Assembly: GCF_000219725.1 (NCBI RefSeq)
Contig: NC_015732.1
Location: 1,860,001-1,924,000 of the forward strand
Length of the DNA: 64,000 nt
Origin: Gracilinema caldarium DSM 7334
GTDB taxonomy: Bacteria > Spirochaetota > Spirochaetia > Treponematales > Breznakiellaceae
Reading direction: 5' to 3'
The notes beneath the pieces are model-generated. The model was not told the DNA's origin. It searched no databases and saw only the letters and a program-made list of their open reading frames with translations. Positions 35,376 through 44,320 of the stretch are shown piece by piece. The position numbers and the translations under genes are program-made. Every line of letters begins with the position of its first letter. Within the stretch, counting starts at the first letter, position 1.

Positions 35376-36128
35376 TTAATTTTTTGCATTTGAACCAGAG
35401 GTCCACAATTCCTGGACCCGTGCGGGATCGGCTAGCTCATCGCCGTCAAAGAGAGTTTCAAAGGTATCGGTTAATACCTTAATTTGATTAATATACACTT
35501 GGAAATCATCCACCCGTTCTACAGGACGAGTCCAAATACGGAATTTCACCAAGGTTAAGCCCTGCCGTTTAGGAAGGGTTCGTTTTTCCTGGGGAATATT
35601 GGAAGGAATATTGATACGAAGATTCTTCCAACCTTCAAAATTCAAATCCCCCATATTTATAATATGTACTACACCTTTATAATCCCGAATGTAAGCTTCC
35701 AGGTAAAAATTAAAGTTTGCACCCCAGACCCACATATCAAGTAATTGTACACGGCCAGGAATCGGGATCTCTGCAGGATTTTCATCCTTATCATCCTTTG
35801 CAACAGGATATATATCGATCCAGTTATACCCTTTTCGGTCAAAACGGCCCCAGACGCCAAGGCTTTTTATATCCTTGCCTTCCCGATTATAGCCATGAAT
35901 TGCAGCAGGCCATGTATTGATGTACGCAAGTTTCGGAAAGGTCTCCTTATCCGTTTTAGTTGCAAATTTGCTTGCTGTTACCTTCCAGATATACCCGGAA
36001 GATCCGTCAAAATTCTCTAATATACGTGATTCAAGATTTACAGCCTTTTCTTCTGCAGCATAGACAGATAGAACTGTCAAACATACCGAGAGAGCTAGGC
36101 ATACAGCTTTGAAACCGCCGTGTTTCAT
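35376..36128 (-). CDS. flaA: Flagellar filament outer-layer protein, FlaA family (second copy)
   Basis: This is a paralogue of the next gene: 250 residues with a cleavable signal peptide (about 1-24, ending VYA). The same framework is present (GVWGRFDRKGYNWIDIYPV, LLDMWVWGANFNFYLEAYIRD, MGDLNFEGWKNLRINIP). FlaA proteins are exported by Sec, unlike the flagellin core. It is the first gene of the pair and is expressed from a perfect sigma-70 consensus. The two proteins differ enough to be separate subunits of the sheath. Confidence 0.9.
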   Translation of the reverse strand: MKHGGFKAVCLALSVCLTVLSVYAAEEKAVNLESRILENFDGSSGYIWKVTASKFATKTDKETFPKLAYINTWPAAIHGYNREGKDIKSLGVWGRFDRKGYNWIDIYPVAKDDKDENPAEIPIPGRVQLLDMWVWGANFNFYLEAYIRDYKGVVHIINMGDLNFEGWKNLRINIPSNIPQEKRTLPKRQGLTLVKFRIWTRPVERVDDFQVYINQIKVLTDTFETLFDGDELADPARVQELWTSGSNAKN

Positions 36129-36173
36129 CCCTTACTCCTTTTGCCGATCATCGTTGAAAGGTGATTGTATAAG

Positions 36174-36202
36174 ATTATATTTCCTTGCACTACCTTTGTC
36201 AA
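36174..36202 (-). promoter_or_regulatory. Perfect sigma-70 consensus promoter for the flaA pair
   Basis: On the minus strand TTGACA (36202-36197), exactly 17 bases, then TATAAT (36179-36174): a full 12/12 match. The predicted start is near 36167, about 40 bases before the flaA ATG at 36128, and a ribosome site (AGGAG) is present in that leader. It implies strong expression under the housekeeping sigma factor rather than sigma-28. Confidence 0.9.
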
Positions 36203-36249
36203 ACCTTAACTGTAAATAATGTATCATTTTCTTTTATCGTCCTTTTTTC

Positions 36250-37050
36250 TTAATTAACAGCACTTTTTATCATATAAAGCACTGAAAGTAGCTTCTTTTT
36301 TATATTTTTATTATAAAAAGTAACTATTTCTTTAATATGTGGCCATAGGGTATCATCAAAAACTGCAATTACCGATGGCGGAAGAAGACCCTTATGAATA
36401 CCTGAAAATAAAATAAGCGGCACTGTATTATTTTGTAAAGAAAGCTCCTCTGGGAAAAGTATAACTGAAGAATAGTTTGTCAAATTTTTAGTTATATTCG
36501 TTATAAGGGATAATCCTTGTAAAAAACCAATTTCTCTTAGGCTCTCATTACAAGTCTCTACAAAACCTTCGACAGTTATATCATTAATCGTGGATGGAAT
36601 AAACAGGGCCGGTGGTTTTCCAGTTTTCATAGCCAAAGGTCCAGCTATTTTTGCAGCTCGTTTTGCATCAATCTGATAATTTATTGAAAAATCTTTACCC
36701 CATATCACAATCACCATTTTGGGATTCTTACGTTTTAACTCTGCTGCAACCGATTCATACCGAACTGGAGCTATGATGAAACTATTTGACACGATTTTTT
36801 TTTCTAAAAAGTTCAAACACTGGGTTTTATCAGCAACCTGTGGTACATAAATGATTTGAACAGGTCTATATAAACGGATGCTAGCCTTAATGGTTTGCCA
36901 TAGAGCTCGATTTTTGCCATATAACAGCATTTCAAGTTCATCGCTAAGAATAAAAACTTTAGTTCTGCTACAAAAAAGACAACCTACTGCAAAAAAAATG
37001 AGGCTTACTATTAGAATGATATATCCTTTATATGTATTACCCCTTATCAT
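36250..37050 (-). CDS. Predicted lipoprotein of unknown function
   Basis: The ATG at 37050 has AGGAG five bases upstream, and the frame upstream is non-coding in character. The N-terminus (MIRGNTYKGYIILIVSLIFFAVGC) is a lipoprotein signal with Cys24 as the likely lipidated residue. The body has about 266 residues in total with a repeating alpha/beta pattern and could be a periplasmic-binding-protein-like fold (VIVIWGKDFSINYQI, PPALFIPSTINDITVEGF). No family is recognisable. It lies upstream of flaA but outside its transcript and divergent from the aldolase gene. Confidence 0.75.
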   Translation of the reverse strand: MIRGNTYKGYIILIVSLIFFAVGCLFCSRTKVFILSDELEMLLYGKNRALWQTIKASIRLYRPVQIIYVPQVADKTQCLNFLEKKIVSNSFIIAPVRYESVAAELKRKNPKMVIVIWGKDFSINYQIDAKRAAKIAGPLAMKTGKPPALFIPSTINDITVEGFVETCNESLREIGFLQGLSLITNITKNLTNYSSVILFPEELSLQNNTVPLILFSGIHKGLLPPSVIAVFDDTLWPHIKEIVTFYNKNIKKKLLSVLYMIKSAVN

Positions 37051-37108
37051 AAAAGCTCCTATAAAACTATACCATAAAAACTTGTTATAAAGGAAGGTTA
37101 TACCATCC

Positions 37109-37137
37109 TTGACCAAGGGCTCTGGGTAGCATAAAAT
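37109..37137 (+). promoter_or_regulatory. Sigma-70-type promoter of the aldolase gene
   Basis: TTGACC (37109-37114), a 17-base spacer, and TAAAAT (37132-37137) match the consensus at five of six positions each. The predicted start is near 37144, 27 bases before the ATG at 37171, and leaves the AAGGAG ribosome site in the leader. Confidence 0.8.
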
Positions 37138-37170
37138 TACAGTCATTCTATTTGTATAAGGAGAGTTTCC

Positions 37171-38169
37171 ATGACCAGCTATAAAGAACTCGGTCTCGTA
37201 AACACCGTCGAGCTGTTTAAAAAGGCAGTGAGCGGCGGATATGCTATTCCAGCATACAATTTTAATAATATGGAACAGCTCCAGGCAATCATTCAGGCCT
37301 GCGTAGAAACCAAATCACCTGTCATTCTCCAGGTATCTTCCGGTGCACGGAAATATGCAAACCAGACCCTACTCCGCCATATGGCCCGAGGAGCCGTCGA
37401 ATATGCTCATGAATTGGGATATGATATCCCCATAGTTTTGCATCTAGATCATGGTGACAGTTTTGAACTTTGTAAGGATTGTATTGAATCGGGTTTCTCA
37501 TCGGTCATGATCGATGGGTCTCACCTACCCTATGATGAAAATGTGGCGCTAACCAAGAAGGTCTGTGAGTTTGCCCATTCACGGAAAGACTATGTTTCCG
37601 TAGAGGGCGAGCTTGGTGTTTTGGCAGGCGTAGAAGATGATGTATCTGCAGAACACAGTCACTATACACAGCCAGAAGAGGTTGAAGATTTTGTACGGAA
37701 AACTGGGGTTGATTCTCTGGCTATTTCCATTGGAACCAGCCATGGCCGCACTAAATTCAAACCCGAACAGTGCACCCGTGATGCCAATGGAATCCTCATT
37801 CCCCCACCCCTTCGTTTCGATATCCTTGAAGAAATTGAAAAGCGGATCCCTGGCTTCCCAATTGTGCTCCATGGATCTTCATCGGTTCCGATTGAATATG
37901 TAAAGTTGATAGAAAAGTATGGTGGAAGCATGAAGGATTCGGTGGGTATCCCCGAGGAACAGCTACGCCGAGCTGCCAAGAGCGCTGTCTGTAAAATCAA
38001 CATCGATTCCGATGGCCGGCTTGCGATGACCGCCATGATCCGCAAAGTATTCGCAGAAAAACCTGATGAGTTTGACCCCCGCAAGTACCTAGGCCCCGCC
38101 CGGGATGAGCTTAAGAAGCTCTATATGCATAAGAACATCAACGTATTAGGTTCTGCAGGAAAAGCTTAA
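37171..38169 (+). CDS. fba: Class II fructose-bisphosphate aldolase
   Basis: This zinc-dependent aldolase splits fructose 1,6-bisphosphate in glycolysis. The metal-binding LHLDHGDSFELCKDCI and MIDGSHLPYDENV are present near residues 90-120, followed by GELGVLAGVED and the C-terminal LHGSSSVP. Length is 332 residues. Preceded by its own promoter. The downstream stretch 38170-38269 holds nested inverted repeats before a convergent gene. Confidence 0.97.
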   Translation: MTSYKELGLVNTVELFKKAVSGGYAIPAYNFNNMEQLQAIIQACVETKSPVILQVSSGARKYANQTLLRHMARGAVEYAHELGYDIPIVLHLDHGDSFELCKDCIESGFSSVMIDGSHLPYDENVALTKKVCEFAHSRKDYVSVEGELGVLAGVEDDVSAEHSHYTQPEEVEDFVRKTGVDSLAISIGTSHGRTKFKPEQCTRDANGILIPPPLRFDILEEIEKRIPGFPIVLHGSSSVPIEYVKLIEKYGGSMKDSVGIPEEQLRRAAKSAVCKINIDSDGRLAMTAMIRKVFAEKPDEFDPRKYLGPARDELKKLYMHKNINVLGSAGKA

Positions 38170-38184
38170 GCACTTACCAGCTTA

Positions 38185-38274
38185 CCAGGACACTACTTGC
38201 ATCACTTACAGCGTGACAGGTGATGTCCTGGATACCAAGTTCCTGAACAGAGAAGTGTAATGCTTTGTTTCAGG
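38185..38274. other. Two imperfect hairpins between convergent genes
   Basis: CCAGGACA (38185-38192) pairs with TGTCCTGG (38224-38231), and an inner CATCAC/GTGATG pair makes a longer interrupted stem with a bulge. A second imperfect hairpin pairs CCTGAACA (38242-38249) with TGTTTCAGG (38266-38274) and overlaps the stop codon of the minus-strand gene. Neither has a T-run on either strand, so they are not clean intrinsic terminators. They could protect transcript ends or be a short repeat element. Confidence 0.5.
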
Positions 38275-38932
38275 GGCTGTCATTATGATTTCCTAATGAG
38301 TGATCAAGGCCTCTTTGTTGTACAAATCTCCAATAGTTCGTGACAAGGTACCACACCCCAGGTAGAAAGCTTACAATAGCTGCCAGTACTGCGACTAGAT
38401 AAAGCTTTAAAAACCATGCCCAGTAGGCTGTAGTTGCAAAAAGAGGCAATACATATGCCATTGCATAGAAGAAAAATGAGAAAAAACCAATTTCTTCTTC
38501 TGCCTTTTCAAGAAGCCATGGAATACCAATGCTAAGAGCTCCCCATAGTCCTGGAGTAAGCACCAAAAGGATCCCATCTTTATAAATATTCCATTGAATA
38601 CTTTTTACAAGAGCCATAGGAATAAGCCATATGAGAATGAACTGGTTTATTTCAATATAAATTTGATGTTTGTAGCGAATCTGGAGTAGATATCTGAAGC
38701 ATAGCGGAATAAGTACCGGAAGAGCTATTACATCAATAAATCCATGGATCCATTGGATAATTCCAAAAGAGCCTTCAGGAACCAGCTGTGGAAAGAAAAA
38801 TGCTAGTATTCCCATAACAGTTCCACCAAAGATGGCAAGGATCATACCTTTCTTTTCCCTATCCTTTGGCTGTTGAAGGGCTTCTACAAAGAGATATAAC
38901 GCAGGAATCCATAACATGCTGAAAAGTATCAT
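38270..38932 (-). CDS. Predicted integral membrane protein
   Basis: The 220-residue protein has six or seven hydrophobic spans (ILFSMLWIPALYLFVEAL, GMILAIFGGTVMGILAFFF, VIALPVLIPLCFRYLL, FILIWLIPMALV and others). No family or active site is recognisable. The ribosome site is weak, so the exact start is uncertain (an ATG at 38917 is also possible). Convergent with fba and divergent from infC. Function unknown. Confidence 0.7.
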   Translation of the reverse strand: MILFSMLWIPALYLFVEALQQPKDREKKGMILAIFGGTVMGILAFFFPQLVPEGSFGIIQWIHGFIDVIALPVLIPLCFRYLLQIRYKHQIYIEINQFILIWLIPMALVKSIQWNIYKDGILLVLTPGLWGALSIGIPWLLEKAEEEIGFFSFFFYAMAYVLPLFATTAYWAWFLKLYLVAVLAAIVSFLPGVWYLVTNYWRFVQQRGLDHSLGNHNDSP

Positions 38933-39060
38933 AACTGTAGCCTATCATGGGTATAATAGTGAAAGCAATAGGACTGGACATAGTAGCTGCTTATTTGATA
39001 TAGTTTTGAGAAAGTCGTACGCACATGCCCCGTTGTGCTCACGGCTTATGAGGAGGTCAG

Positions 39061-39579
39061 TTGGCAGATAAGGATTTGCGGATCAATGAACAGATCCGGG
39101 TACGTGAGGTTCGGCTCATCAGTGACGATGGGGAACAGCAGGGTATTGTTCCTACATTAGAAGCGCTCCGGATGGCCAAAGAACAGGGTTTAGATCTGGT
39201 AGAGGTAGCACCAAACGCTAATCCACCGGTTTGTAAAATTCTGAACTATGGCAAGTTCAAATTCGAAAATGAAAAAAAGGTTCGGGATTCTAAAAAGAAG
39301 CAAAAGCTTCTTAAAATAAAAGAAATCCGGATGCAGCCCAAGATCGATGATCACGATCTGGATTTCAAGTCGAAACACATTCGCGAATTCCTAGCTGAAG
39401 GCAATAAGGTCAAAGTTACCGTTCGATTTCGTGGACGGGAACTTGCCCATACTGAACTCGGACTTGACGTCCTTAAGGACGTATTACAACGGATAGAAGG
39501 GGAATATGTCATGGATAAACCACCCTCAATGGAAGGTCGTTTTATGTCCATGGTTTTAAGCCCTAAATCCAAGAAATAA
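39061..39579 (+). CDS. infC: Translation initiation factor IF-3
   Basis: IF-3 binds the 30S subunit and checks the start codon. The 172-residue protein has the N-terminal domain ([16 protein letters not shown]), a lysine-rich linker ([14 protein letters not shown]), and the C-terminal domain ([15 protein letters not shown]). It begins with TTG at 39061 behind AGGAGG, six bases away; no ATG fits. A non-AUG start is typical of infC because IF-3 discriminates against it, giving feedback control. The 128-base leader has no strong promoter I can vouch for; TATAAT at 38952-38957 is a candidate -10. It heads infC-rpmI-rplT. Confidence 0.97.
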   Translation: MADKDLRINEQIRVREVRLISDDGEQQGIVPTLEALRMAKEQGLDLVEVAPNANPPVCKILNYGKFKFENEKKVRDSKKKQKLLKIKEIRMQPKIDDHDLDFKSKHIREFLAEGNKVKVTVRFRGRELAHTELGLDVLKDVLQRIEGEYVMDKPPSMEGRFMSMVLSPKSKK

Positions 39580-39596
39580 TTTAGAGGGATGGCGCC

Positions 39597-39797
39597 ATGC
39601 CGAAGATGAAAACCAAGAAAAGCGCAGCCAAGCGCTATTCGTTTACCGGATCTGGTAAGGTTAAATACAAGAAACAGAACCTTCGCCACATCCTGACTAA
39701 GAAAACGAGCAAGCGGAAGCGGAATCTCCGCCATGCCGGTATTTTGTCCAGTGACAATGTTCCGGTGATCAAGAAGAAGTTATTACCTTACGGTTAA
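39597..39797 (+). CDS. rpmI: 50S ribosomal protein L35
   Basis: L35 is a small basic protein of the large subunit. The 66 residues match the family ([29 protein letters not shown]). It stands 17 bases after infC, in the usual infC-rpmI-rplT order. Confidence 0.98.
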   Translation: MPKMKTKKSAAKRYSFTGSGKVKYKKQNLRHILTKKTSKRKRNLRHAGILSSDNVPVIKKKLLPYG

Positions 39798-39815
39798 GGA
39801 AGGAGTGGTTCCCCC

Positions 39816-40175
39816 ATGTCAAGAGCAGTAGACGGTACCAGAAGAAAGGACCATCGTAAAAAAATTCTCAAGTTGGCGAAAGGCTATTGGGGCCGCCGCC
39901 ACTCAAACTATAAGGTTGCAAAGGATGCGGTTACCAAAGGCCTTTTTTATGCCTATCGTGATCGCCGGGACCGGAAAGGTGATTTCCGTCGGCTCTGGAT
40001 CATCCGTATAAATGCAGCCTGCCGCGAAGAAGGCCTTTCCTATTCCCGCCTGATCGATGGTTTAACCAAGGCCGGTGTTGCCATTGATCGGAAAGCTCTC
40101 GCTAACCTGGCAATCCAGGACAAGGTTGCTTTCAAGGCTGTCATTGAAAAAGCAAAGGCATCCCTAGGAGCATAA
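39816..40175 (+). CDS. rplT: 50S ribosomal protein L20
   Basis: L20 is needed for early large-subunit assembly and often represses its own operon. The 119-residue sequence is typical: [38 protein letters not shown], and LADLIDGL-type C-terminal region ([12 protein letters not shown]). It starts 18 bases after rpmI behind AAGGAG. Confidence 0.98.
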   Translation: MSRAVDGTRRKDHRKKILKLAKGYWGRRHSNYKVAKDAVTKGLFYAYRDRRDRKGDFRRLWIIRINAACREEGLSYSRLIDGLTKAGVAIDRKALANLAIQDKVAFKAVIEKAKASLGA

Positions 40176-40178
40176 GGT

Positions 40179-40709
40179 ATGATAACCCTCGAGCAAGTGA
40201 AACTGCTGGAAACCAAAGTTTCAAAAGCTATAGACACCATTCAGCATCTAACTGAAGAAAACAGGCTGTTGCGGGAGAAACTGGAAGGGTACCAGAACAG
40301 GATCAATGAGCTCGAGGTGTTCATCCAACGATTTAAAGATGATCAAAACAAAATTGAAGCTGGCATTATTTCCGCGTTAGATAGGCTTAATAAATTCGAA
40401 GATATACTCGAATTGGAATTACAGGTAAAGCAAAACAACGATTCCTCAAAAAATCCTTCCGTATCGCCTGTAGTTGGATCAGCAGTTTCAAATCAACCCA
40501 GCAGCAACAGTTCATCACCTGAACATATTACGGTTCAGAATACAGCTCTAGATCCAAATTCTGATGAAGCAATATTAGCCATCCTGGAACAGGAAGAAAA
40601 AGCTCGTCAGAACACCGCGGCTCCACATTCGATTTCTGGAAACTACAATTCAACTGCAGGAATCGTAACCAATCAAACAGCCTCAGGGGCTGAGCTGGAT
40701 ATTTTTTAA
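40179..40709 (+). CDS. Coiled-coil cell division protein, ZapB-like
   Basis: The first ~75 residues form a coiled coil (LEQVKLLETKVSKAIDTIQHL, LLREKLEGYQNRINELE) of the type seen in ZapB. The rest is Ser/Pro/Asn/Gln-rich and probably unstructured. It follows rplT by 3 bases with AGGAG upstream, and precedes zapA by 10 bases, so the two likely work together at the Z-ring. Family assignment by architecture and position only; the 176-residue length is longer than E. coli ZapB (81). Confidence 0.7.
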   Translation: MITLEQVKLLETKVSKAIDTIQHLTEENRLLREKLEGYQNRINELEVFIQRFKDDQNKIEAGIISALDRLNKFEDILELELQVKQNNDSSKNPSVSPVVGSAVSNQPSSNSSSPEHITVQNTALDPNSDEAILAILEQEEKARQNTAAPHSISGNYNSTAGIVTNQTASGAELDIF

Positions 40710-40719
40710 GAGGAGCACT

Positions 40720-41040
40720 ATGCCGAAGGAGGGATTACGGATCGATATCCTCGGCACGTCCTTCACCATAAGGGCTGATGAGGATCCGCTCTATCTCAAT
40801 GCCCTCCTCTCTAAATTTCAGACCGTTGTGGATTCAGTTCAAAGAAATACGGGCCTTACGGATCCCCTCAAATCTGCTATTGTCGCTGGTATTATGCTCT
40901 GCGATGAGCTTGAAAAACAGCAACGTAAAATGAATAGTACTTCATTACAGGGAAAGCAGGAGTCTAAAGAAGTAGAACAGCTTCTTCTAGATCTTATCAC
41001 CCGAATAGACTCTAGTTTACAACAAAAACATGAACAATAA
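40720..41040 (+). CDS. zapA: Cell division protein ZapA
   Basis: ZapA cross-links FtsZ protofilaments. The 106-residue protein has the usual N-terminal beta-hairpin (RIDILGTSFTIRADEDPLYLNAL) and a long C-terminal helix (DELEKQQRKM and beyond). It overlaps manA by 11 bases. FtsZ itself is encoded 15 kb away. Confidence 0.9.
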   Translation: MPKEGLRIDILGTSFTIRADEDPLYLNALLSKFQTVVDSVQRNTGLTDPLKSAIVAGIMLCDELEKQQRKMNSTSLQGKQESKEVEQLLLDLITRIDSSLQQKHEQ

Positions 41041-42262
41041 AAAGAAGCCAAACTTTTATCTACTCAAAAACCCGATACAGCGGTATGCCTGGGGATCAAA
41101 ACATTGGATTCAGGATCTTCTTGATTTATCAGAACAGGACCGGCAAGGTCCTATGGCAGAACTCTGGATGGGGGCCCATTCACGATCCCCATCTATTGCT
41201 TTTACAGATGAAACTGAGCAACCCCTCGACAAGCTCATACAGGAACATCCTGTACATTTTCTTGGTGATACAATAGCCCATGATTTTTCATCTCTACCCT
41301 ATCTTTTTAAGATTCTAGCAGCAGCTTCTCCCCTTTCCATTCAAGCCCACCCTGATAAACAACAAGCAGAGCAGGGTTTTGCACGGGAAGCTAAGGCCGG
41401 AATCCCGCTCTCTGCAGAAAATCGAAATTATAAAGATTCAAATCATAAACCTGAAATTATCTGTGCTATAAGCCCCTTCACTGCCATGTGTGGTTTTCGT
41501 ACACAGGCTGAAATTGCAGAATTGCTTTCCTTATTAGATGTGACAGAACTAGAACAGAGTCTTGTGGCTATTCAGCAAATAGATAGAAAAGAAGCCTATC
41601 GGGATTTTTTACTCAGTCTTTTTTTACTACCTCAGCAAACTCGAGAGCGTATTACCAAACACATCCAGGCTAAATTACCCAAACTCGAACAAAAACATCC
41701 TCGTTATGCAAAGGAGTGGGAACTTATTAACCTATTCTGTACTCTCTATCCTGGTGACAGTGCTATCATCTCACCATTATATCTAAATGTTCTTTCTCTG
41801 AATCCTGGGGAGGCGATCTTTTTACCTGCGGGGGTTTTACATGCTTATATTCATGGGTTTGGGGTAGAGCTTATGGCAAACTCTGATAATGTATTGCGGG
41901 GAGGCCTTACCCCAAAGCATATTGATATAAAAGAACTCTTAAACATCATACGATTTGAATCTTTTAAACCTGCGGTTCTTTCAGCTCAGAAAACCCAACA
42001 GGGTTATCATATATATCCCAGCCAGGTACGAGAATTTTCATTATTTCACGTTGCTGTGACTATGGATAAAGCACAACAACTCATGCCAGGGACACCAATT
42101 ATCCTTATTGTCCTAGATGGGTGTGTCAGTATCGGGACCGAACAAGAAAAGAAGACACTACAAAAAGGGATGAGTGTGTTTTTACCGGCAGAACGTGAGC
42201 AGCTCATTCTTGAAGGCTCTGCACATATTTTTGGAGCCACAACTGGTGAAGGGACAAGGTAA
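41030..42262 (+). CDS. manA: Mannose-6-phosphate isomerase, class I
   Basis: This zinc enzyme interconverts mannose 6-phosphate and fructose 6-phosphate. The metal ligands are in SIQAHPDK (Gln and His), NHKPEI (Glu), and the later LHAYIHG (His). The catalytic Arg region ANSDNVLRGGLTPK is present near residue 290. At 410 residues it has the long class I form. The start overlaps zapA by 11 bases. Confidence 0.96.
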   Translation: MNNKKKPNFYLLKNPIQRYAWGSKHWIQDLLDLSEQDRQGPMAELWMGAHSRSPSIAFTDETEQPLDKLIQEHPVHFLGDTIAHDFSSLPYLFKILAAASPLSIQAHPDKQQAEQGFAREAKAGIPLSAENRNYKDSNHKPEIICAISPFTAMCGFRTQAEIAELLSLLDVTELEQSLVAIQQIDRKEAYRDFLLSLFLLPQQTRERITKHIQAKLPKLEQKHPRYAKEWELINLFCTLYPGDSAIISPLYLNVLSLNPGEAIFLPAGVLHAYIHGFGVELMANSDNVLRGGLTPKHIDIKELLNIIRFESFKPAVLSAQKTQQGYHIYPSQVREFSLFHVAVTMDKAQQLMPGTPIILIVLDGCVSIGTEQEKKTLQKGMSVFLPAEREQLILEGSAHIFGATTGEGTR

Positions 42263-42271
42263 AACGACTAT

Positions 42272-42754
42272 ATGAAAATTCTTGTCGATGCTGATTCTTG
42301 CCCAAAATCAACAAGAGAGACTATTATTCGAGCTTTGAAACGGACAGGAATTCAAGGAATATTTACAGCTAACCGTCCTATTCCCGGGATTCCCTCTGAT
42401 GGAATCTGTAAAATGGAGTTGTGTAAAACCTACCATGGGGCCGCAGATGACCGTATTGTAGAGCTCGCAGAGCCGGGAGATCTTGTTATCACACGAGATA
42501 TTCCTCTTGCGAGCAGGCTCGTAGAAGCCCATATTTCGGTTCTCGATGATAGAGGGCGGCTTTACACTAAGGAAAACATTAGAGAACGGCTCTCACTACG
42601 GGATTTTATGGTAGGTCTTGCTGAACAGGGTTTAGGTCCTGAACGAATTGCCAATTATGGGAAAAAAGAATTAAAGGCCTTTGCCGATGGATTTGATCGG
42701 GAGCTTCAACGGCTTATTCGGCAGGCTCAGGATACATATCCCGGATCTGTTTAA
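42272..42754 (+). CDS. YaiI/YqxD family (DUF188) protein
   Basis: The family has a PIN-like nuclease fold but no settled function. The signatures are visible: ILVDADSCPKSTRETI, GAADDRIVELA, DLVITRDIPLASRL, and DDRGRLYT. 160 residues is normal. Its 3' end overlaps the convergent HD-GYP gene by 41 bases, so the two transcripts are antisense there. Confidence 0.93.
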   Translation: MKILVDADSCPKSTRETIIRALKRTGIQGIFTANRPIPGIPSDGICKMELCKTYHGAADDRIVELAEPGDLVITRDIPLASRLVEAHISVLDDRGRLYTKENIRERLSLRDFMVGLAEQGLGPERIANYGKKELKAFADGFDRELQRLIRQAQDTYPGSV

Positions 42755-43943
42755 TATTAGGTAGAATTTCAAAAAACATTGCTACAAGTTCTGGATCAAA
42801 TTTAATCCCCGACTGCTTACGGATCTCATTATAAACCGCCTGTTCTTCCCACGCTTCTTTATATACCCGTCGGGAAGAAAGGGCATCGAATACGTCAGCT
42901 ATGGCTACAATGCGTCCACCCAAGGGTATTTCAGTACCTTTTCGTCCTAATGGTTTGCCTTCACTATCAGTTTTAATTGGTTTAAGGGTAAAAGGATCGA
43001 TCCAGCCGGGATAACCAGATCCATCCCAGTTTTCATGATGAGTCAAAGCAATTTCTGAGGCGATTACATCCAAGGGAGATTGGATATCATCAAAAAGGCG
43101 GGCTCCAAAATAGGTATGACCTTGCATGATGGCATATTCTTCAGGTGTAAACTTTGCAGGTTTCTTCAAGATAATATCCGATATTGCAACCTTTCCTACG
43201 TCATGGAGCATGGCAGCAATTTTTAACGTGTCCCGGAATTTATCACGTTCAAGTTCAGGAATTTTATGATGATAAGCCCAGCGATCATAGAGTTCTACCG
43301 CATAGCCTGCAACCCGGTTAACATGAGCACCGGTTTCTTTAGGGTCTCGAAGTTCAGACATTTTAATCATTCTCAGTATCATAGCCCGGGTCATATAGGC
43401 CCGTTGCAAAGCTACAGTAGCATTGACCGCAAAATGAGATATCAGTAATTCATCTTCCTGAGAAAATGGAATAATCGATCCCGATTCATCCTTAGCATTG
43501 ATAACCTGAATCACCCCAAGCAGTTTATTTTCTGCTGTTTTGAGAGGTACCGTTAGCATACTGGTTGTTTTATAACCGGAAATTTTGTCGTATTGGGTGT
43601 TATACGAAAACGGAGAATCTGTGGGAATATTATACACATCCTTTACATTCAGGATTTCTTTGGTTTGCGCACAATAACCAGACAAAGTTTTATCATTTAT
43701 CGGAATAGTAAAGACAGAGTAAATAAGCTTTTGCCCTGGCGGTAGAGCCTTTTGAAGAGTATCATTCTGAGAATACTTTATAGCAAGTTTGTCCCCATCC
43801 TTTACATAAATAGATCCTGCATCTGCATGGACAACCCGGCGGGCTTCGAGGAGAATCCGCTCAAGAAGCAGGTCCAGATCCTGGATCTGGTTCAGTTCTG
43901 AATCGAGCCGTATAATAGATTCGAGGTTTGTCCGCCCTTTCAT
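42714..43943 (-). CDS. GAF-HD-GYP protein (probable c-di-GMP phosphodiesterase)
   Basis: An N-terminal GAF domain (about residues 10-180) is followed by an HD-GYP domain with HDVGK, HTYFGARLF, HHENWDGSGYP and VFDALSSRRVYK, all consistent with an active cyclic-di-GMP phosphodiesterase. The metal-binding residues are intact. It has no membrane segment, so the GAF domain presumably senses a cytoplasmic signal. I chose the ATG at 43943 (409 residues); a GTG at 43985 would overlap the parvulin gene and lacks a ribosome site. It may regulate motility, given the flagellar setting, but nothing in the sequence shows the target. Confidence 0.92.
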   Translation of the reverse strand: MKGRTNLESIIRLDSELNQIQDLDLLLERILLEARRVVHADAGSIYVKDGDKLAIKYSQNDTLQKALPPGQKLIYSVFTIPINDKTLSGYCAQTKEILNVKDVYNIPTDSPFSYNTQYDKISGYKTTSMLTVPLKTAENKLLGVIQVINAKDESGSIIPFSQEDELLISHFAVNATVALQRAYMTRAMILRMIKMSELRDPKETGAHVNRVAGYAVELYDRWAYHHKIPELERDKFRDTLKIAAMLHDVGKVAISDIILKKPAKFTPEEYAIMQGHTYFGARLFDDIQSPLDVIASEIALTHHENWDGSGYPGWIDPFTLKPIKTDSEGKPLGRKGTEIPLGGRIVAIADVFDALSSRRVYKEAWEEQAVYNEIRKQSGIKFDPELVAMFFEILPNIKQIRDMYPEPAE

Positions 43944-43963
43944 CCGAATAAAATCCTTTATTA

Positions 43964-44242
43964 TTACTCTTTCCGTCCGGTACACTTAATTATATGATAT
44001 CCGAACTGGGTTTGCACGATATCACTGACAGAACCTGGAGAAAGGCGTTTTACTGCGTTTTCAAAGGGGGCAACCATTTTTCCCGGACCAAACCATCCCA
44101 AATCCCCACCGGATGATTTTGATGGACAGGTTGAATATTCTCGGGCTAGAGACTCGAAGGATGCTCCCTGGCGGATTCTTTTAAGCAGTTCCAAAGCCTG
44201 ATTCCGGTCCTTTACAAGGATATGACTTGCTCTCCATTCCAT
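43964..44242 (-). CDS. ppiC: Parvulin-type peptidyl-prolyl isomerase
   Basis: A single-domain parvulin of 92 residues with the rotamase signatures ASHILVKDRNQALELL, SKSSGGDLGWF and TQFGYHIIK. It has no signal peptide, so it should act in the cytoplasm. A strong AAGGAGG ribosome site precedes the ATG. It lies directly upstream of the HD-GYP gene in the same direction. Confidence 0.94.
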   Translation of the reverse strand: MEWRASHILVKDRNQALELLKRIRQGASFESLAREYSTCPSKSSGGDLGWFGPGKMVAPFENAVKRLSPGSVSDIVQTQFGYHIIKCTGRKE

Positions 44243-44320
44243 GTTGTTCCTCCTTGCTGTATCTGCTACTATTGTGGCATGATATAGTCCCTCAGTGCAA
44301 GGGTATTGGAGGTAGATTGG

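Noticed and set aside
38952-38957. TATAAT upstream of infC as its promoter
   Set aside because: No acceptable -35 hexamer at 16-18 bases and the extended -10 is off by one base; left as a mention only.
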